From contig NZ_DASYHS010000220.1 of assembly GCF_035998295.1 (NCBI RefSeq), positions 1 to 18,516 on the forward strand: a DNA stretch of 18,516 bases, written 5' to 3'. Below are positions 1 through 7,379 of the stretch, one piece after another. A model generated the notes under the pieces. The model saw only the letters and a program-made list of their open reading frames with translations, was not told where the DNA came from and made no database searches. The position numbers and the translations under genes are program-made. This DNA comes from DASYHS01 sp035998295 (GTDB lineage: Bacteria > Pseudomonadota > Alphaproteobacteria > Azospirillales > Azospirillaceae). Every line of letters begins with the position of its first letter. Within the stretch, counting starts at the first letter, position 1.

Positions 1-299
1 CATTTCCCGAAGCCGTCTTCGAACACGCTTCCCTGCGGGACTACGTCGTTGCCGTCGCCAAAGCCGACTACGAGATGATCGCCTCGTACAGCTATGTGAA
101 ACGTGAACCTCTGGCGGTTCCGATCACGGCTTTTGCCGGCCAGGACGACGGCGAAGCGCCGCTCGACGGCATGGATGCGTGGGCGGACGAGAGTAAAGGC
201 CCGGTCTCCTTCCTGACGTTTCCTGGCGAGCACCTCTTCGTCTATGACCATGTCGAGACGGTCGCCCCGATCCTTGTCGGCCGCCTAAGCGCTTCCTGA
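1..299 (+). CDS. Type II thioesterase, 3' end only (partial)
   Basis: Only the last ~98 residues are in the window; the reading frame enters at base 3 and stops with TGA at 297-299. The visible part matches the C-terminal half of alpha/beta-hydrolase type II thioesterases (GrsT/TEII-like). These stand-alone cytoplasmic enzymes remove stalled or wrong acyl groups from carrier proteins of NRPS or PKS assembly lines. The sequence shows the strand and acidic loop 'VPITAFAGQDD', which carries the catalytic Asp region, and then 'FPGEHLFVYDH', the position of the catalytic His (GxHFF-type motif in the family). The Ser nucleophile lies upstream, outside the window. Its presence suggests that a secondary-metabolite cluster extends to the left, which cannot be confirmed here. 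No convincing terminator follows the stop. Confidence 0.8.
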   Translation, partial: FPEAVFEHASLRDYVVAVAKADYEMIASYSYVKREPLAVPITAFAGQDDGEAPLDGMDAWADESKGPVSFLTFPGEHLFVYDHVETVAPILVGRLSAS

Positions 300-732
300 A
301 GCGATATCCATCCCACGGCCGCCGATCGGGCCCTGCATGGCCGCGGTGCGCCGCCCTCCGGTGAAGCACGGAACGACTAGGCCGTCCTGGCGAAGGCGAT
401 GCCGTGCCGCGCCCGCTCCACCGCGTCGCCCGGGAGGCAGGGCACGCCCGCCTCGCAACGCGAGCTTCCTCTAAAATTCCTTGCAAGTCGAATACAATGG
501 TAGTTCACTTCTCCTTGCTCGCAAGCTATACGGTTTCCACGACGTCCGAACAGCGTGCGGCTCTTCCAGGAAGGAAGGAAAATCAAGTAAAAATTCCAGG
601 AAATTCCTGGCCTCCATTCTACCTCATCGGGAATTTTCTTCATATAGGCCTCATTACCCATCGATCGACCGTGGCGTCAGTAGTTGTTCCATTGCAATCT
701 GAATGGAATTGGCTGACTCCGGAGGAATATCG
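300..732. other. Gene-poor upstream region of the LuxR gene
   Basis: This is a 433-bp gap without a convincing gene. The first ~170 bases are GC-rich like the surroundings, and from about 470 composition drops visibly (many A/T runs), continuing into the LuxR gene. The AT-richer part holds the dyad repeats annotated at 564-610. A TACAAT hexamer at 493-498 resembles a -10 box, but no good -35 sits at the right distance. A short minus-strand open tail ending at TAG 377-379 looks weakly protein-like, but it has no supportable start and is not called. Confidence 0.5.
564..610. promoter_or_regulatory. Dyad repeats upstream of LuxR gene, possible operator
   Basis: TTCCAGGAA (itself a dyad around a central A) occurs at 564-572 and again at 594-602, 30 bp apart. 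The second copy runs into CCAGGAA-A-TTCCTGG at 596-610, a perfect 7-bp inverted repeat with a one-base centre. The elements lie 120-170 bp before the regulator's start in an AT-rich stretch. Paired dyads of this size are typical of a dimeric regulator's binding site, and the neighbouring LuxR-type protein is the obvious candidate. That assignment is inference only. Confidence 0.3.
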
Positions 733-1161
733 ATGGACGGTAGGAAAGAGATTGTTCTCAATCTACAGTTTGTTGACGGCATGTCTCCGCCTGTCAGTCA
801 AAGACAGATGGTCTCTATGCTTTCGTTTCAGCTCAGCACTCTGCCGAGAACGACGCAAGACACCGTTGAAGAGCACGCCCCCGTCGTTTTCCCATTGTCC
901 GACTGCGACCGCCTGGTGGTCATCATCAGCGCGAACATGAAAATAGAAGAATTGCGGCGCGACAACGAGATCTTCACCGAACAACCGTGCAAACTCACGA
1001 GCCGCGAATACGAGATTTCCCGGATGGTGAAGGTGGGAATGACAAACAAGGAGATCGCACGAGAGCTGAACATCAGCCCGTCGACGGTAAAAAATCATAT
1101 CCAGAACATACTGGGGAAGTTGAGCATCGATCGCCGAACGCGGATCCAGAACTTCGTTTGA
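733..1161 (+). CDS. Short LuxR-type transcriptional regulator
   Basis: A 142-residue protein. Residues ~87-142 are a LuxR/GerE-type helix-turn-helix: 'LTSREYEISRMVKVGMTNKEIA' followed by 'LNISPSTVKNHIQNILGKL', with the usual E-I-A-x-x-L and T-V-K-x-H positions. The N-terminal ~85 residues are too short for an acyl-homoserine-lactone domain and do not look like a receiver (no phospho-Asp pocket), so I cannot say what signal it reads. The start at 733 is preferred over an in-frame ATG at 703 because GGAGGA lies at 721-726, 6 bases before it. Base composition is visibly less GC-rich than nearly every other gene here, which may mark acquired DNA. With the thioesterase just upstream it could be a pathway regulator of a metabolite cluster, but that is inference. 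Confidence 0.8.
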   Translation: MDGRKEIVLNLQFVDGMSPPVSQRQMVSMLSFQLSTLPRTTQDTVEEHAPVVFPLSDCDRLVVIISANMKIEELRRDNEIFTEQPCKLTSREYEISRMVKVGMTNKEIARELNISPSTVKNHIQNILGKLSIDRRTRIQNFV

Positions 1162-1432
1162 GCGCCTTGGCTTCTGCCGGGAGGCTCATCGCCAAGCTGG
1201 GCGTCGCGTTGACGAAGGCCGTCCCCGATCCAACGGTCGATTTCGAGGCTGCTCTCCCTCGATCCTTACCGTCCGTAGCCGCGAGGGCGGATGCCACGCG
1301 AGCGGATGTCGTTTGGAAGGGCGCGCGACTGCCGGCCGGCATCTGCGGTCGGATCGCGCTCGCCCCAGGCACCGGGCGCGCCGAGACGGCCGGCATGGGC
1401 CGGTTCGCAAGCGTTGGGTTTTACTAGGGAAA

Positions 1433-1509
<77 letters not shown>

Positions 1510-1704
1510 TGCTGTCGAGGCGCAGACCTTACTGCAAAGGGCCGCCCCGTGCAAAGCCCTCTTTTGGGCATCGTCACGCGAACACGGCGGAGCGGCCAGT
1601 GCCGAAATCGTGCCCGACCGCCAGGGCGATCGAAGACGGAGTCGCCCAGCAATAGAACGAGACGCATCGGCGTTTCGGCCGCAATCCCTTCGCTTGGAGG
1701 ACCT

Positions 1705-1728
1705 GGCCCCGGCCGGGTGGCCGGGGCC
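1705..1728 (-). terminator. Strong GC hairpin behind the lipoprotein gene
   Basis: GGCCCCGGCC, a 4-base GGGT loop and GGCCGGGGCC form a perfect 10-bp stem just 13 bases beyond the stop codon of the minus-strand lipoprotein gene. There is no clear U tract, which is common for hairpins in high-GC genomes, so it may end transcription or only protect the 3' end. Confidence 0.6.
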
Positions 1729-1740
1729 GTCCCTCAGGCA

Positions 1741-1986
1741 TCAACGCTTCCAGATCGGCTCGCCGAGGTTGACGTCCTCCTCGTCGGTCAGGGCGCCGCC
1801 GGCGGCACCCGCGGCACCGCCGAGCAGCGCGCCCTCGACGACGCCGCCGCCCGTGACCGCGCCGAGCGCGCCGCCGGCCGCGGCACCCAGGCCACCGCCG
1901 CTGAGCGCCCGCTCCTGGGTGGTGTTGCCGCAGGCCGCAAGCGCTCCGGTCGCGGCGAAGGCGGCCGCGATCATCAACATCCTCAT
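1741..1986 (-). CDS. Small glycine-zipper lipoprotein
   Basis: An 81-residue protein starting MRMLMIAAAF with a type II signal peptide and lipobox L-A-A-C, so Cys19 should be lipidated and the mature protein anchored to a membrane, probably the outer one. The mature part is short and dominated by Gly/Ala repeats spaced as in glycine-zipper (YMGG/OsmB-like) domains at about residues 30-67, ending in a charged tail 'TDEEDVNLGEPIWKR'. Such proteins are common small envelope components; the precise role of this one is not known. ATG at 1986 is preceded by AGGGAG 8 bases away on the minus strand (plus coordinates 1995-2000). It is monocistronic: a strong hairpin follows, and the OsmC gene is divergent. 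Confidence 0.85.
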   Translation of the reverse strand: MRMLMIAAAFAATGALAACGNTTQERALSGGGLGAAAGGALGAVTGGGVVEGALLGGAAGAAGGALTDEEDVNLGEPIWKR

Positions 1987-2157
1987 GATCCCGTCTCCCT
2001 TGTGATGGGTCCGGTAGCCTCAACAGGAGGGTAAGGGGCAACGTTCCGAGCCCGTGCCCTCCGCCATCGGGCCCCTTGGCGCGGCGGCGTTTCCGTCGCA
2101 TTCTCGCTGCGGCGCCCCGGCATCGGGCAGGCGGCGCCGGAGCACGGGATCGGGGAC

Positions 2158-2586
2158 ATGAAGGCGCGGGTGAAATGGGTGGAAGGCAAGACCTTCCTGG
2201 GCGAGTCCGGCAGCGGCCACGCCGTCGTGATGGACGGCGCGCCGGAGGCCGGCGGGCGCAACCTCGGGGTCCGGCCGATGGAGATGCTGCTGCTCGGCCT
2301 CGGTGGCTGCAGCGCCTTCGACGTCGTGCTGATCCTCGAGCGCAGCCGCGAACCCGTGACCGACTGCTGGGTCGAGCTCGAGGCGGAGCGGGCCGAAGCC
2401 GACCCCAAGGTGTTCACCCGCATTCACATGCATTACGTCGTGACCGGGCGCGGCCTCGCCTCCGCCAAGGTTGAGCGGGCGATCGCGCTGTCGGCTGAGA
2501 AATACTGCTCGGCCTCCCTGATGCTCGGCAAGTCGGCCGAGATCACCCACGACTTCGAGTTGCGCGACGCGGCGGCATCGACCTGA
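2158..2586 (+). CDS. OsmC/YhfA-family protein
   Basis: A 142-residue protein of the OsmC superfamily, homodimeric cytoplasmic proteins of which several are thiol peroxidases acting on organic hydroperoxides. The two signature cysteines are present: Cys51 in 'LGLGGCSAFDVVLIL', at the start of the long central helix, and Cys117 in 'SAEKYCSASLMLGK'. The family's N-terminal strand pattern is there ('MKARVKWVEGKTFLGESGSG', then 'GVRPMEMLLLGLGGC'). This wording is closest to the YhfA-like subgroup, whose function is less certain than that of OsmC or Ohr. The start at 2158 gives the usual length, although a ribosome site is only weakly visible (GGAG at 2139-2142, far upstream). It is divergent from the lipoprotein gene and appears to be transcribed alone. 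Confidence 0.9.
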   Translation: MKARVKWVEGKTFLGESGSGHAVVMDGAPEAGGRNLGVRPMEMLLLGLGGCSAFDVVLILERSREPVTDCWVELEAERAEADPKVFTRIHMHYVVTGRGLASAKVERAIALSAEKYCSASLMLGKSAEITHDFELRDAAAST

Positions 2587-2654
2587 CGGCCGGCACGCAA
2601 CGCCTGCGGCCCCGGCGCGTTGTCCCCGGCAGGTAGAATCACAGGGGACCGCCA

Positions 2655-3101
2655 ATGCCCGTCGATCCGAGCGCCGTCGACCGACTGCTCGCGCTGGGCC
2701 GCCGCCAGGGTTTCGTGACGACGGCACAGATCGACCGCGAGCTGCCGGTCGACGAGCTGACCGAGGTCGAGATCGCGGAGATCGTCGACCGCCTGGAGCG
2801 CGCGGGCATCCCGGTCGAACTGGACGAGGGAGTGAGCACCGAACGGCCGGGCGGCCCGGCGGACGGACCGGACGGGCCGCCCGTGATCCGGCTGCGCGAG
2901 GACGACGGCGGGCGCAAGCCGCCCCCTCCCCGGCCGGCACGCCCCGCCGATTCCGGCCCCGGCCGGCCAAGCGAGGGGGAGGGCCAGGACGCGGTCGGCA
3001 CGCAATCCTCCGGCCGGGGCGCGGCCCGGACGCTGGCGGCGGTCGCGATAGTGGCCGCCGTTGCGATCGCGATCGTGGTATTCCTGCTCGCGGCGGCGTG
3101 A
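2655..3101 (+). CDS. Tail-anchored protein with sigma-70 region 1.1-like domain
   Basis: A 148-residue protein in three parts. Residues ~6-58 ('VDRLLALGRRQGFVTTAQID', then ELPVDELT..EIAEIVDRLERAGIPVELDEG) closely follow the pattern of region 1.1 of primary sigma factors: a helical L-x-x-L-G-x-x-Q-G-[YF]-[LV]-T start, then x-[IL]-N/D-x-x-L-P, ending in E-x-L-x-x-x-G-I-x-V. Residues ~60-125 are a charged, proline- and glycine-rich linker. Residues ~126-147 are a hydrophobic helix at the very C-terminus, so the N-terminal domain should face the cytoplasm as a tail-anchored protein. In sigma factors region 1.1 masks DNA binding; whether this protein touches RNA polymerase is unknown. No other sigma region is present. 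The start has GGGGA 6 bases upstream (2644-2648). Confidence 0.75.
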   Translation: MPVDPSAVDRLLALGRRQGFVTTAQIDRELPVDELTEVEIAEIVDRLERAGIPVELDEGVSTERPGGPADGPDGPPVIRLREDDGGRKPPPPRPARPADSGPGRPSEGEGQDAVGTQSSGRGAARTLAAVAIVAAVAIAIVVFLLAAA

Positions 3102-3161
3102 GCCCCTCGCCCGGCGCGCGGACCCCGGCTAGACTGACCGTTCCCGAAGCCGGACCCCCCC

Positions 3162-4175
3162 ATGCCCAGCCAGAGCACCGCGACCGCCGCCCCGCTGTCC
3201 ACGCCGCTATCCACGCCCCTGCCGAGGCCCTTGCCCACGCCGATCCCCGCCGCGCCTCCTCCCGGGACGGTGCTGCACGGCATCGGCTGCCTGCTGGGCG
3301 CGGTGCTCCTGTTCGCGGTGATGGACACGCTGATCAAGGGACTGTCCCCGGATTTCGGCACGTTCCAGATCATCTTCTTCCGCTCGCTGTTCGCGCTGGT
3401 GCCGATCGGCTTCGCCGTCATGCGGGCCGGCGGGCCGGCGGTGCTGAGGACGCGCCGGCCCGCCGGCCACGTGCTGCGCTCGCTCGTCGGGCTGGGCGCG
3501 ATGATCAGCTTCTTCGCCGCCCTGCGCTACATGCCGCTGGCCGACGTCTACGCGATCAGCTTCGCCGCCCCGCTGTTCCTCACCGCGCTGTCGGTGCCGG
3601 TCCTGGGCGAGGCCGTGGGCTGGCGGCGCTGGACCGCGGTCCTGGTCGGCTTCGCGGGCGTGCTGGTGGTGATCGGGCCGACCAGCGGCGTCTTCTCCCC
3701 GGTCGCCCTGCTGGCGCTGGCCGGCGCGTTCTTCTATGCGCTCGCCATGCTCCTGGTGCGCCGGCTCAGCCGGACCGAGGGCAACGCGACGATCGTCCTC
3801 TACTTCACCCTGACCTGCGTCGCCGCCGGCGGCATCGGCATGATCCCGGACTGGGTCACCCCCGAGCGGCCCGGACAGGTCGCGATGCTGATCGGGGTCG
3901 GGATCGTCGGCGGCATGGCCCAGCTCCTGCTCACCAATGCCTTCCGGCTGGCGCCTGCGGCCGTGATCGCGCCGCTCGAATACACGGCGCTGTTCTGGGG
4001 CCTGCTGTTCGGATGGATGTTCTTCGGCGAGTTGCCGACCGAGGCCCTGCTGCTCGGCGGCCCCCTGATCGTCGCGAGCGGCCTCTACATCCTCCACCGG
4101 GAAACCCGCCGCCGGGCACAGCGGACGCCGGAGGCGACGCCAGACGCACCGGCCGCGAAAGGAGACGCCCCATGA
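3162..4175 (+). CDS. DMT-superfamily (EamA) transporter
   Basis: A 337-residue inner-membrane protein with two EamA repeats (about 42-172 and 181-311) and roughly ten membrane helices, as in drug/metabolite exporters. Typical pieces are 'FRSLFALVPIGFAV' in helix 2, the E-rich end of the first repeat 'PVLGEAVGWRRW', and 'PLEYTALFWGLLFGWMFFGE' in the second. The substrate cannot be read from sequence. The N-terminus carries an unusual proline-rich tail of about 25 residues made from a 12-bp tandem repeat (see 3192-3239). No ribosome site is obvious before 3162, so the true start could be later. The stop overlaps the deaminase start as ATGA (4172-4175), so the two are translationally coupled. 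A link to purine or nucleoside transport is possible but unproven. Confidence 0.88.
   Translation: MPSQSTATAAPLSTPLSTPLPRPLPTPIPAAPPPGTVLHGIGCLLGAVLLFAVMDTLIKGLSPDFGTFQIIFFRSLFALVPIGFAVMRAGGPAVLRTRRPAGHVLRSLVGLGAMISFFAALRYMPLADVYAISFAAPLFLTALSVPVLGEAVGWRRWTAVLVGFAGVLVVIGPTSGVFSPVALLALAGAFFYALAMLLVRRLSRTEGNATIVLYFTLTCVAAGGIGMIPDWVTPERPGQVAMLIGVGIVGGMAQLLLTNAFRLAPAAVIAPLEYTALFWGLLFGWMFFGELPTEALLLGGPLIVASGLYILHRETRRRAQRTPEATPDAPAAKGDAP
3192..3239 (+). repeat. Four 12-bp tandem units encoding P-L-[SP]-[TR]
   Basis: Four consecutive diverged 12-base units (CCGCTGTCCACG, CCGCTATCCACG, CCCCTGCCGAGG, CCCTTGCCCACG) encode PLST, PLST, PLPR and PLPT at residues 11-26 of the DMT transporter. A partial fifth unit encodes PIP. 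The repeat lies before the first membrane helix. Confidence 0.8.
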
Positions 4176-5182
4176 GCACGAGAACGGTCCCGAAGGCCGA
4201 GCTGCACGTCCATCTCGAAGGCACGGCGCCGCCCGAGCTGGTGCGGCGCCTGGCCGCGCGCAACGGGCTGTCGCTGCCGGCGCATCTGTTCACCGATGCC
4301 GGCCGCTTCCACTGGACCGACTTCCTGCATTTCCTGAAGGCCTACGACGATGCGGCGCAGGCGATCCGCACGGCCGAGGACTACCGCGACGTCACCTACG
4401 ACTATCTCGCGCGCTGCGCCGGCGAGGGGGCGGTCTATGTCGAGGTGATGTCCTCGCCGGACCACGCGGCGCTGGCCGGCCTCTCCTTCGCCGGGCATCT
4501 GGAGGGGATCGCCGAGGGCATCGGGCGGGCGCGCGACGAGTTCGGCATCGAGGCGCGCCTGATCGTCACCTGCGTGCGCCATTTCGGGGTGGAACGCGCG
4601 CTGGAGGTCGCGCGCGCCTGCGTGCGCCACCCGCACCCGCTGCTGACCGGCTTCGGCATGGGCGGGGACGAGAACGCTGCCCCCGCCTCGGCCTTCTCGC
4701 GGGCGTTCCGGATCGCCCACGAGGAGGCCGGCCTCGCCTGCACCGTCCATGCCGGCGAGGCGGCCGGGCCGGACAGCGTGCGCGACGCGCTGGACGGGCT
4801 GCCCGTCAGCCGCATCGGCCACGGGGTGCGCGCGATCGAGGACCCCGACCTGCTCCGGCGCATCCATGAGGAAGGCATCGTCCTGGAGGTCTGCCCGACC
4901 AGCAACCTGCGCACGCGGGTCTACGACTCGTTTGCCGAGCACCCGCTGAACCGCCTCGCCGAAGCGGGCTGCCGGGTCACGCTCAACAGCGACGACCCGC
5001 CCTATTTCGACACCACCGTCGGCCGCGAATACGCGGTCGCGGCGGAGCGGTTCGGCTGGGACGCCGCGCGGCTCCTGGAGGCGACTCGAACCGCGATCGA
5101 GGCGGGTTTCGTCGACGAGGCGACGCGCACGCGCCTGATGGAGCGGATCGGACGGGAGCCCGGCCCCGCCGTTTCCCGCTGA
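4172..5182 (+). CDS. add: Adenosine deaminase (adenine deaminase possible)
   Basis: A 336-residue amidohydrolase of the adenosine/adenine deaminase family, a Zn-dependent cytoplasmic enzyme of purine salvage that converts adenosine to inosine or adenine to hypoxanthine. All metal and catalytic positions are visible: His12 and His14 in 'ELHVHLEG', His193 and Glu196 in 'TVHAGEAAGP', His217 in 'RIGHGVR', and Asp274/Asp275 in 'LNSDDPPYF'; 'CPTSNLRT' precedes the last motif. The N-S-D-D-P-x-x-F wording occurs in bacterial enzymes of both specificities, so the substrate is open. The start at 4172 is fixed by AAAGGAGA 7 bases upstream and by the 4-nt overlap with the transporter. Length is normal for the family. 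Confidence 0.9.
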   Translation: MSTRTVPKAELHVHLEGTAPPELVRRLAARNGLSLPAHLFTDAGRFHWTDFLHFLKAYDDAAQAIRTAEDYRDVTYDYLARCAGEGAVYVEVMSSPDHAALAGLSFAGHLEGIAEGIGRARDEFGIEARLIVTCVRHFGVERALEVARACVRHPHPLLTGFGMGGDENAAPASAFSRAFRIAHEEAGLACTVHAGEAAGPDSVRDALDGLPVSRIGHGVRAIEDPDLLRRIHEEGIVLEVCPTSNLRTRVYDSFAEHPLNRLAEAGCRVTLNSDDPPYFDTTVGREYAVAAERFGWDAARLLEATRTAIEAGFVDEATRTRLMERIGREPGPAVSR

Positions 5183-5253
5183 TCGCATTGCGAAGCGTGC
5201 CGCATTCATCAGGTTGCGCCGAGTCCTCTCGCCTAAGGCGCAGGAATGGAACT

Positions 5254-6831
5254 ATGATGAATGGCAGAGAGTTCCTTCCGGGGAGTTGCCGAGCAATGTT
5301 CAACCGATCGCCCATCGGTGAACCCGCATCGCTCCAGATGCTGGACGCGAGCTATCGCGCGATCTGGGAGAACGCGACGATCGGCATCTACCGCTCCTCT
5401 CCGGACGGGCGGCGGCTGCACGCCAACCCCGCCCTGGTGCGGCTGAACGGCTATGCCAGCGAAGCCGAGATGCTGGCGGCGGTGAGCGACATCGCCGCCG
5501 AATGGTATGTCGACCCGGACCGGCGCGCCGACTTCATGCACGAACTGGAGACCAGGGGCTTCGTCGAGGACTTCCGCTCGGAGGTGTTCCGCCACCGCAC
5601 GCGCGAGCGCATCTGGGTGTCCGAGAACGCCTGGGTCGTGCGCAGCGACGAGGGGCGGACCTTGTATTTCGAAGGCACCGTCAGCGACATCACGGTCCAG
5701 GTCCGTACGCTGCACGCGCTGCAGGAGAGCGAGGAGCGCTTCCGCGACTTCGCCGACACGGCATCCGACTGGTACTGGGAAACCGGCCCCGACCACCGCT
5801 TCACCTACATGTCCGACCGTATCCGGGCGTTCGGGGTCGAGCCCGCGGCGCGCATCGGCAAGCGGCGGATCGACATGATGGCCGATCCGGCCGATCCGCG
5901 CTGGCAGAACCACCTGCAGACGCTGGAGCGGCACGAACCTTTCCGCAACTTCACCTACCACATGAAGCTCGGCGACGAGGCCCCCCACCACCTCTGCGTC
6001 AGCGGCAAGCCGATCTTCGCGCCCGACGGCACGTTCCGCGGCTATCGCGGCAGCGCGCGCGAGGTGACGGAACAGGTCGAGGCCGAGGAGAAGCTCCAGC
6101 AGGCGCTGCGCCAGGCCGACGCCGCCAACCGGGCCAAGACCGACTTCCTCGCGAACATGAGCCACGAGTTGCGCACGCCGCTGAACGCGATCATCGGCTT
6201 CGCGGAGGTGATGAAGGACGAGCTGCTGTCGCCGGACCGCTATCCCGAATACGCCCGGCACATCCACGACAGCGGCGTCCACCTGCTGGCCCTGATCAAC
6301 GAGATCCTCGACATGTCGAAGATCGCGGCCGGCAAGATGACCCTGGAGCCGGAGGCGGTCGCCCCCGCCAACGCGGTCGACCGGGCGGCGGCCATGGTGG
6401 CGATGCGGGCCGAGCGCTCGAACATCCGGCTGACGACCATGGTCGAGGAGAACCTGCCGGCGCTGCGCGCCGACCCGGTCCGGCTCGGCCAAATCCTGCT
6501 GAACCTGCTCTCGAACGCGGTGAAGTTCACCTCGCCGGGCGGGACGGTGACGCTGGCCTGCCGGCGCGCCGGCGTCGACCAGCTGCTGATCGAGGTCGCC
6601 GACACCGGGATCGGGATGGCGCCGGAGGAGGTGCATCTCGCGCTCCAGCCGTTCGCACGCGTCCAGCAGAGCAACGGGCGGCGCTACGAGGGGACCGGCC
6701 TCGGCCTGTCGATCACCCGCAGCCTGGTCGAGCTGCATGGCGGCTCGCTCGAGATCCGCAGCGAACGCGAGCGGGGCACGGTCGCGCGCGTCCTGCTGCC
6801 GCTCGAGGTGGAGTGCCTCGCCGTCGGCTGA
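5254..6831 (+). CDS. Soluble two-PAS sensor histidine kinase
   Basis: A 525-residue cytoplasmic kinase with no membrane helix. Two PAS domains come first, at about residues 28-145 ('AIWENATIGIYRSSPDGRRL' onward, ending G-T-V-S-D-I-T) and 155-275 ('RFRDFADTASDWYWETGPDH' onward, ending G-S-A-R-E-V-T). A short coiled coil follows, then HisKA with the H-box 'NMSHELRTPLNAIIGFAEVM' (phospho-acceptor His304), and a HATPase with N-box 'LLNLLSNAVKFT', G1 'DTGIGM' and G2 'GTGLGLSI'. There is no receiver domain, and no response-regulator gene lies nearby, so the partner is elsewhere. PAS inputs imply an internal ligand or redox signal. The start is chosen at 5254 (AGGA 8 bases before); an ATG at 5296 with GGGGAG upstream is a credible alternative that keeps every domain. 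Confidence 0.92.
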   Translation: MMNGREFLPGSCRAMFNRSPIGEPASLQMLDASYRAIWENATIGIYRSSPDGRRLHANPALVRLNGYASEAEMLAAVSDIAAEWYVDPDRRADFMHELETRGFVEDFRSEVFRHRTRERIWVSENAWVVRSDEGRTLYFEGTVSDITVQVRTLHALQESEERFRDFADTASDWYWETGPDHRFTYMSDRIRAFGVEPAARIGKRRIDMMADPADPRWQNHLQTLERHEPFRNFTYHMKLGDEAPHHLCVSGKPIFAPDGTFRGYRGSAREVTEQVEAEEKLQQALRQADAANRAKTDFLANMSHELRTPLNAIIGFAEVMKDELLSPDRYPEYARHIHDSGVHLLALINEILDMSKIAAGKMTLEPEAVAPANAVDRAAAMVAMRAERSNIRLTTMVEENLPALRADPVRLGQILLNLLSNAVKFTSPGGTVTLACRRAGVDQLLIEVADTGIGMAPEEVHLALQPFARVQQSNGRRYEGTGLGLSITRSLVELHGGSLEIRSERERGTVARVLLPLEVECLAVG

Positions 6832-6850
6832 GCAGAGCCGGCTGAGCAGG

Positions 6851-6878
6851 GCGGCGGGCGCGGCCGGGCGCCCCCCGC
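6851..6878 (+). terminator. GC hairpin after the kinase gene
   Basis: GCGG-c-GGGCGC, loop GGCCGG, GCGCCC-c-CCGC make a 10-bp stem with a single C-C mismatch, 20 bases after the kinase stop. It also lies just beyond the stop of the minus-strand gene remnant, so it could serve both directions. No U tract is visible. Confidence 0.5.
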
Positions 6879-6882
6879 TCCG

Positions 6883-7198
6883 TCACGCGACGCGGCATAT
6901 CCTGGCCCCGAACGCCTCCATGCGCCCGACCACGTAGGCGGGGTCGAGCAGGGTCTCCGGCAGATGGAGCCCCGGCCCCGCGGGTCCGCCTCCCGCAAGC
7001 CCGACCAGCCGTTCGATCGCCAGCGCCCCCCCCCTGGCCGCTCATCCGCGCATGGACCTCGTCATCGGCGATCTCGTAGCGGAAACGGCCGGTAGTCCCG
7101 TCGTTCCTCTCGCCGACGATCTCGATCACGACCTCGTGCCGCGGGCGGTCATCACCGGCACCGTCTGGCGAGAGTGGCGCCCCCTCCCAGATGCTAAC
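6883..7198 (-). pseudogene. 5'-truncated, frameshifted gene remnant
   Basis: Read on the minus strand, an open frame from ~7198 gives coding-like sequence ('RHEVVIEIVGERNDGTTGRF', then RYEIADDEVHARMSGQ) up to a run of nine G (plus-strand C at 7026-7034). If the run is counted as eight, the frame continues without break as 'ALAIERLVGLAGGGPAGPGL', HLPETLLDPAYVVGRMEAFGARI, to TGA at 6883-6885. Both halves read like one compact protein C-terminus, possibly of a saccharopine-dehydrogenase-like oxidoreductase, though I am not sure of the family. Upstream the frame is closed by TAG at 7199-7201 and no N-terminal part is found in the other frames before the neighbouring gene begins. I read this as a decayed gene; a sequencing error in the homopolymer could explain the frameshift but not the missing N-terminus. 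Confidence 0.55.
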
Positions 7199-7379
7199 CT
7201 AGCAGCAGAACCGCGGAGCGCGCCGATCCGCAGCATTGGAGTGCTACCGCCGGCCCTATCTCGAACGGATATCCCTATTGACCTCAAGTCCGGTCGAGGC
7301 TCGAGGCTGGGGACATTCCACGGGCCCGGCGTCTTCCCGTCCAGCCCGCCCACCCAGGTCGAGAAAGGGCCGGAGCCGC

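Noticed and set aside
377..661. Minus-strand open frame whose GC-rich end reads like a protein C-terminus
   Set aside because: It crosses the composition break near 470 and changes character there, has no ribosome site and no recognisable motif. At most it is a fragment, so it is not called.
1166..1196. CTTGGC...GCCAAG inverted repeat after the LuxR stop
   Set aside because: A 6-bp stem with a ~19-base loop and no U tract is too weak to call a terminator.
1073..1396. Minus-strand 107-codon frame between the LuxR gene and the tRNA
   Set aside because: It overlaps the end of the LuxR gene antisense, has biased Ala/Ser/Arg composition typical of GC-rich shadows, and no motif or start signal.
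2020..2970. Long minus-strand frame opposite the OsmC and sigma-1.1-like genes
   Set aside because: It is Arg/Gly/Pro-rich shadow sequence with no domain, lying antisense to genes that have clear motifs and ribosome sites.
5188..5253. 22-codon N-terminal extension of the histidine kinase
   Set aside because: No ribosome site precedes 5188 and the added residues are unrelated to PAS domains; 5254 has AGGA at proper spacing.
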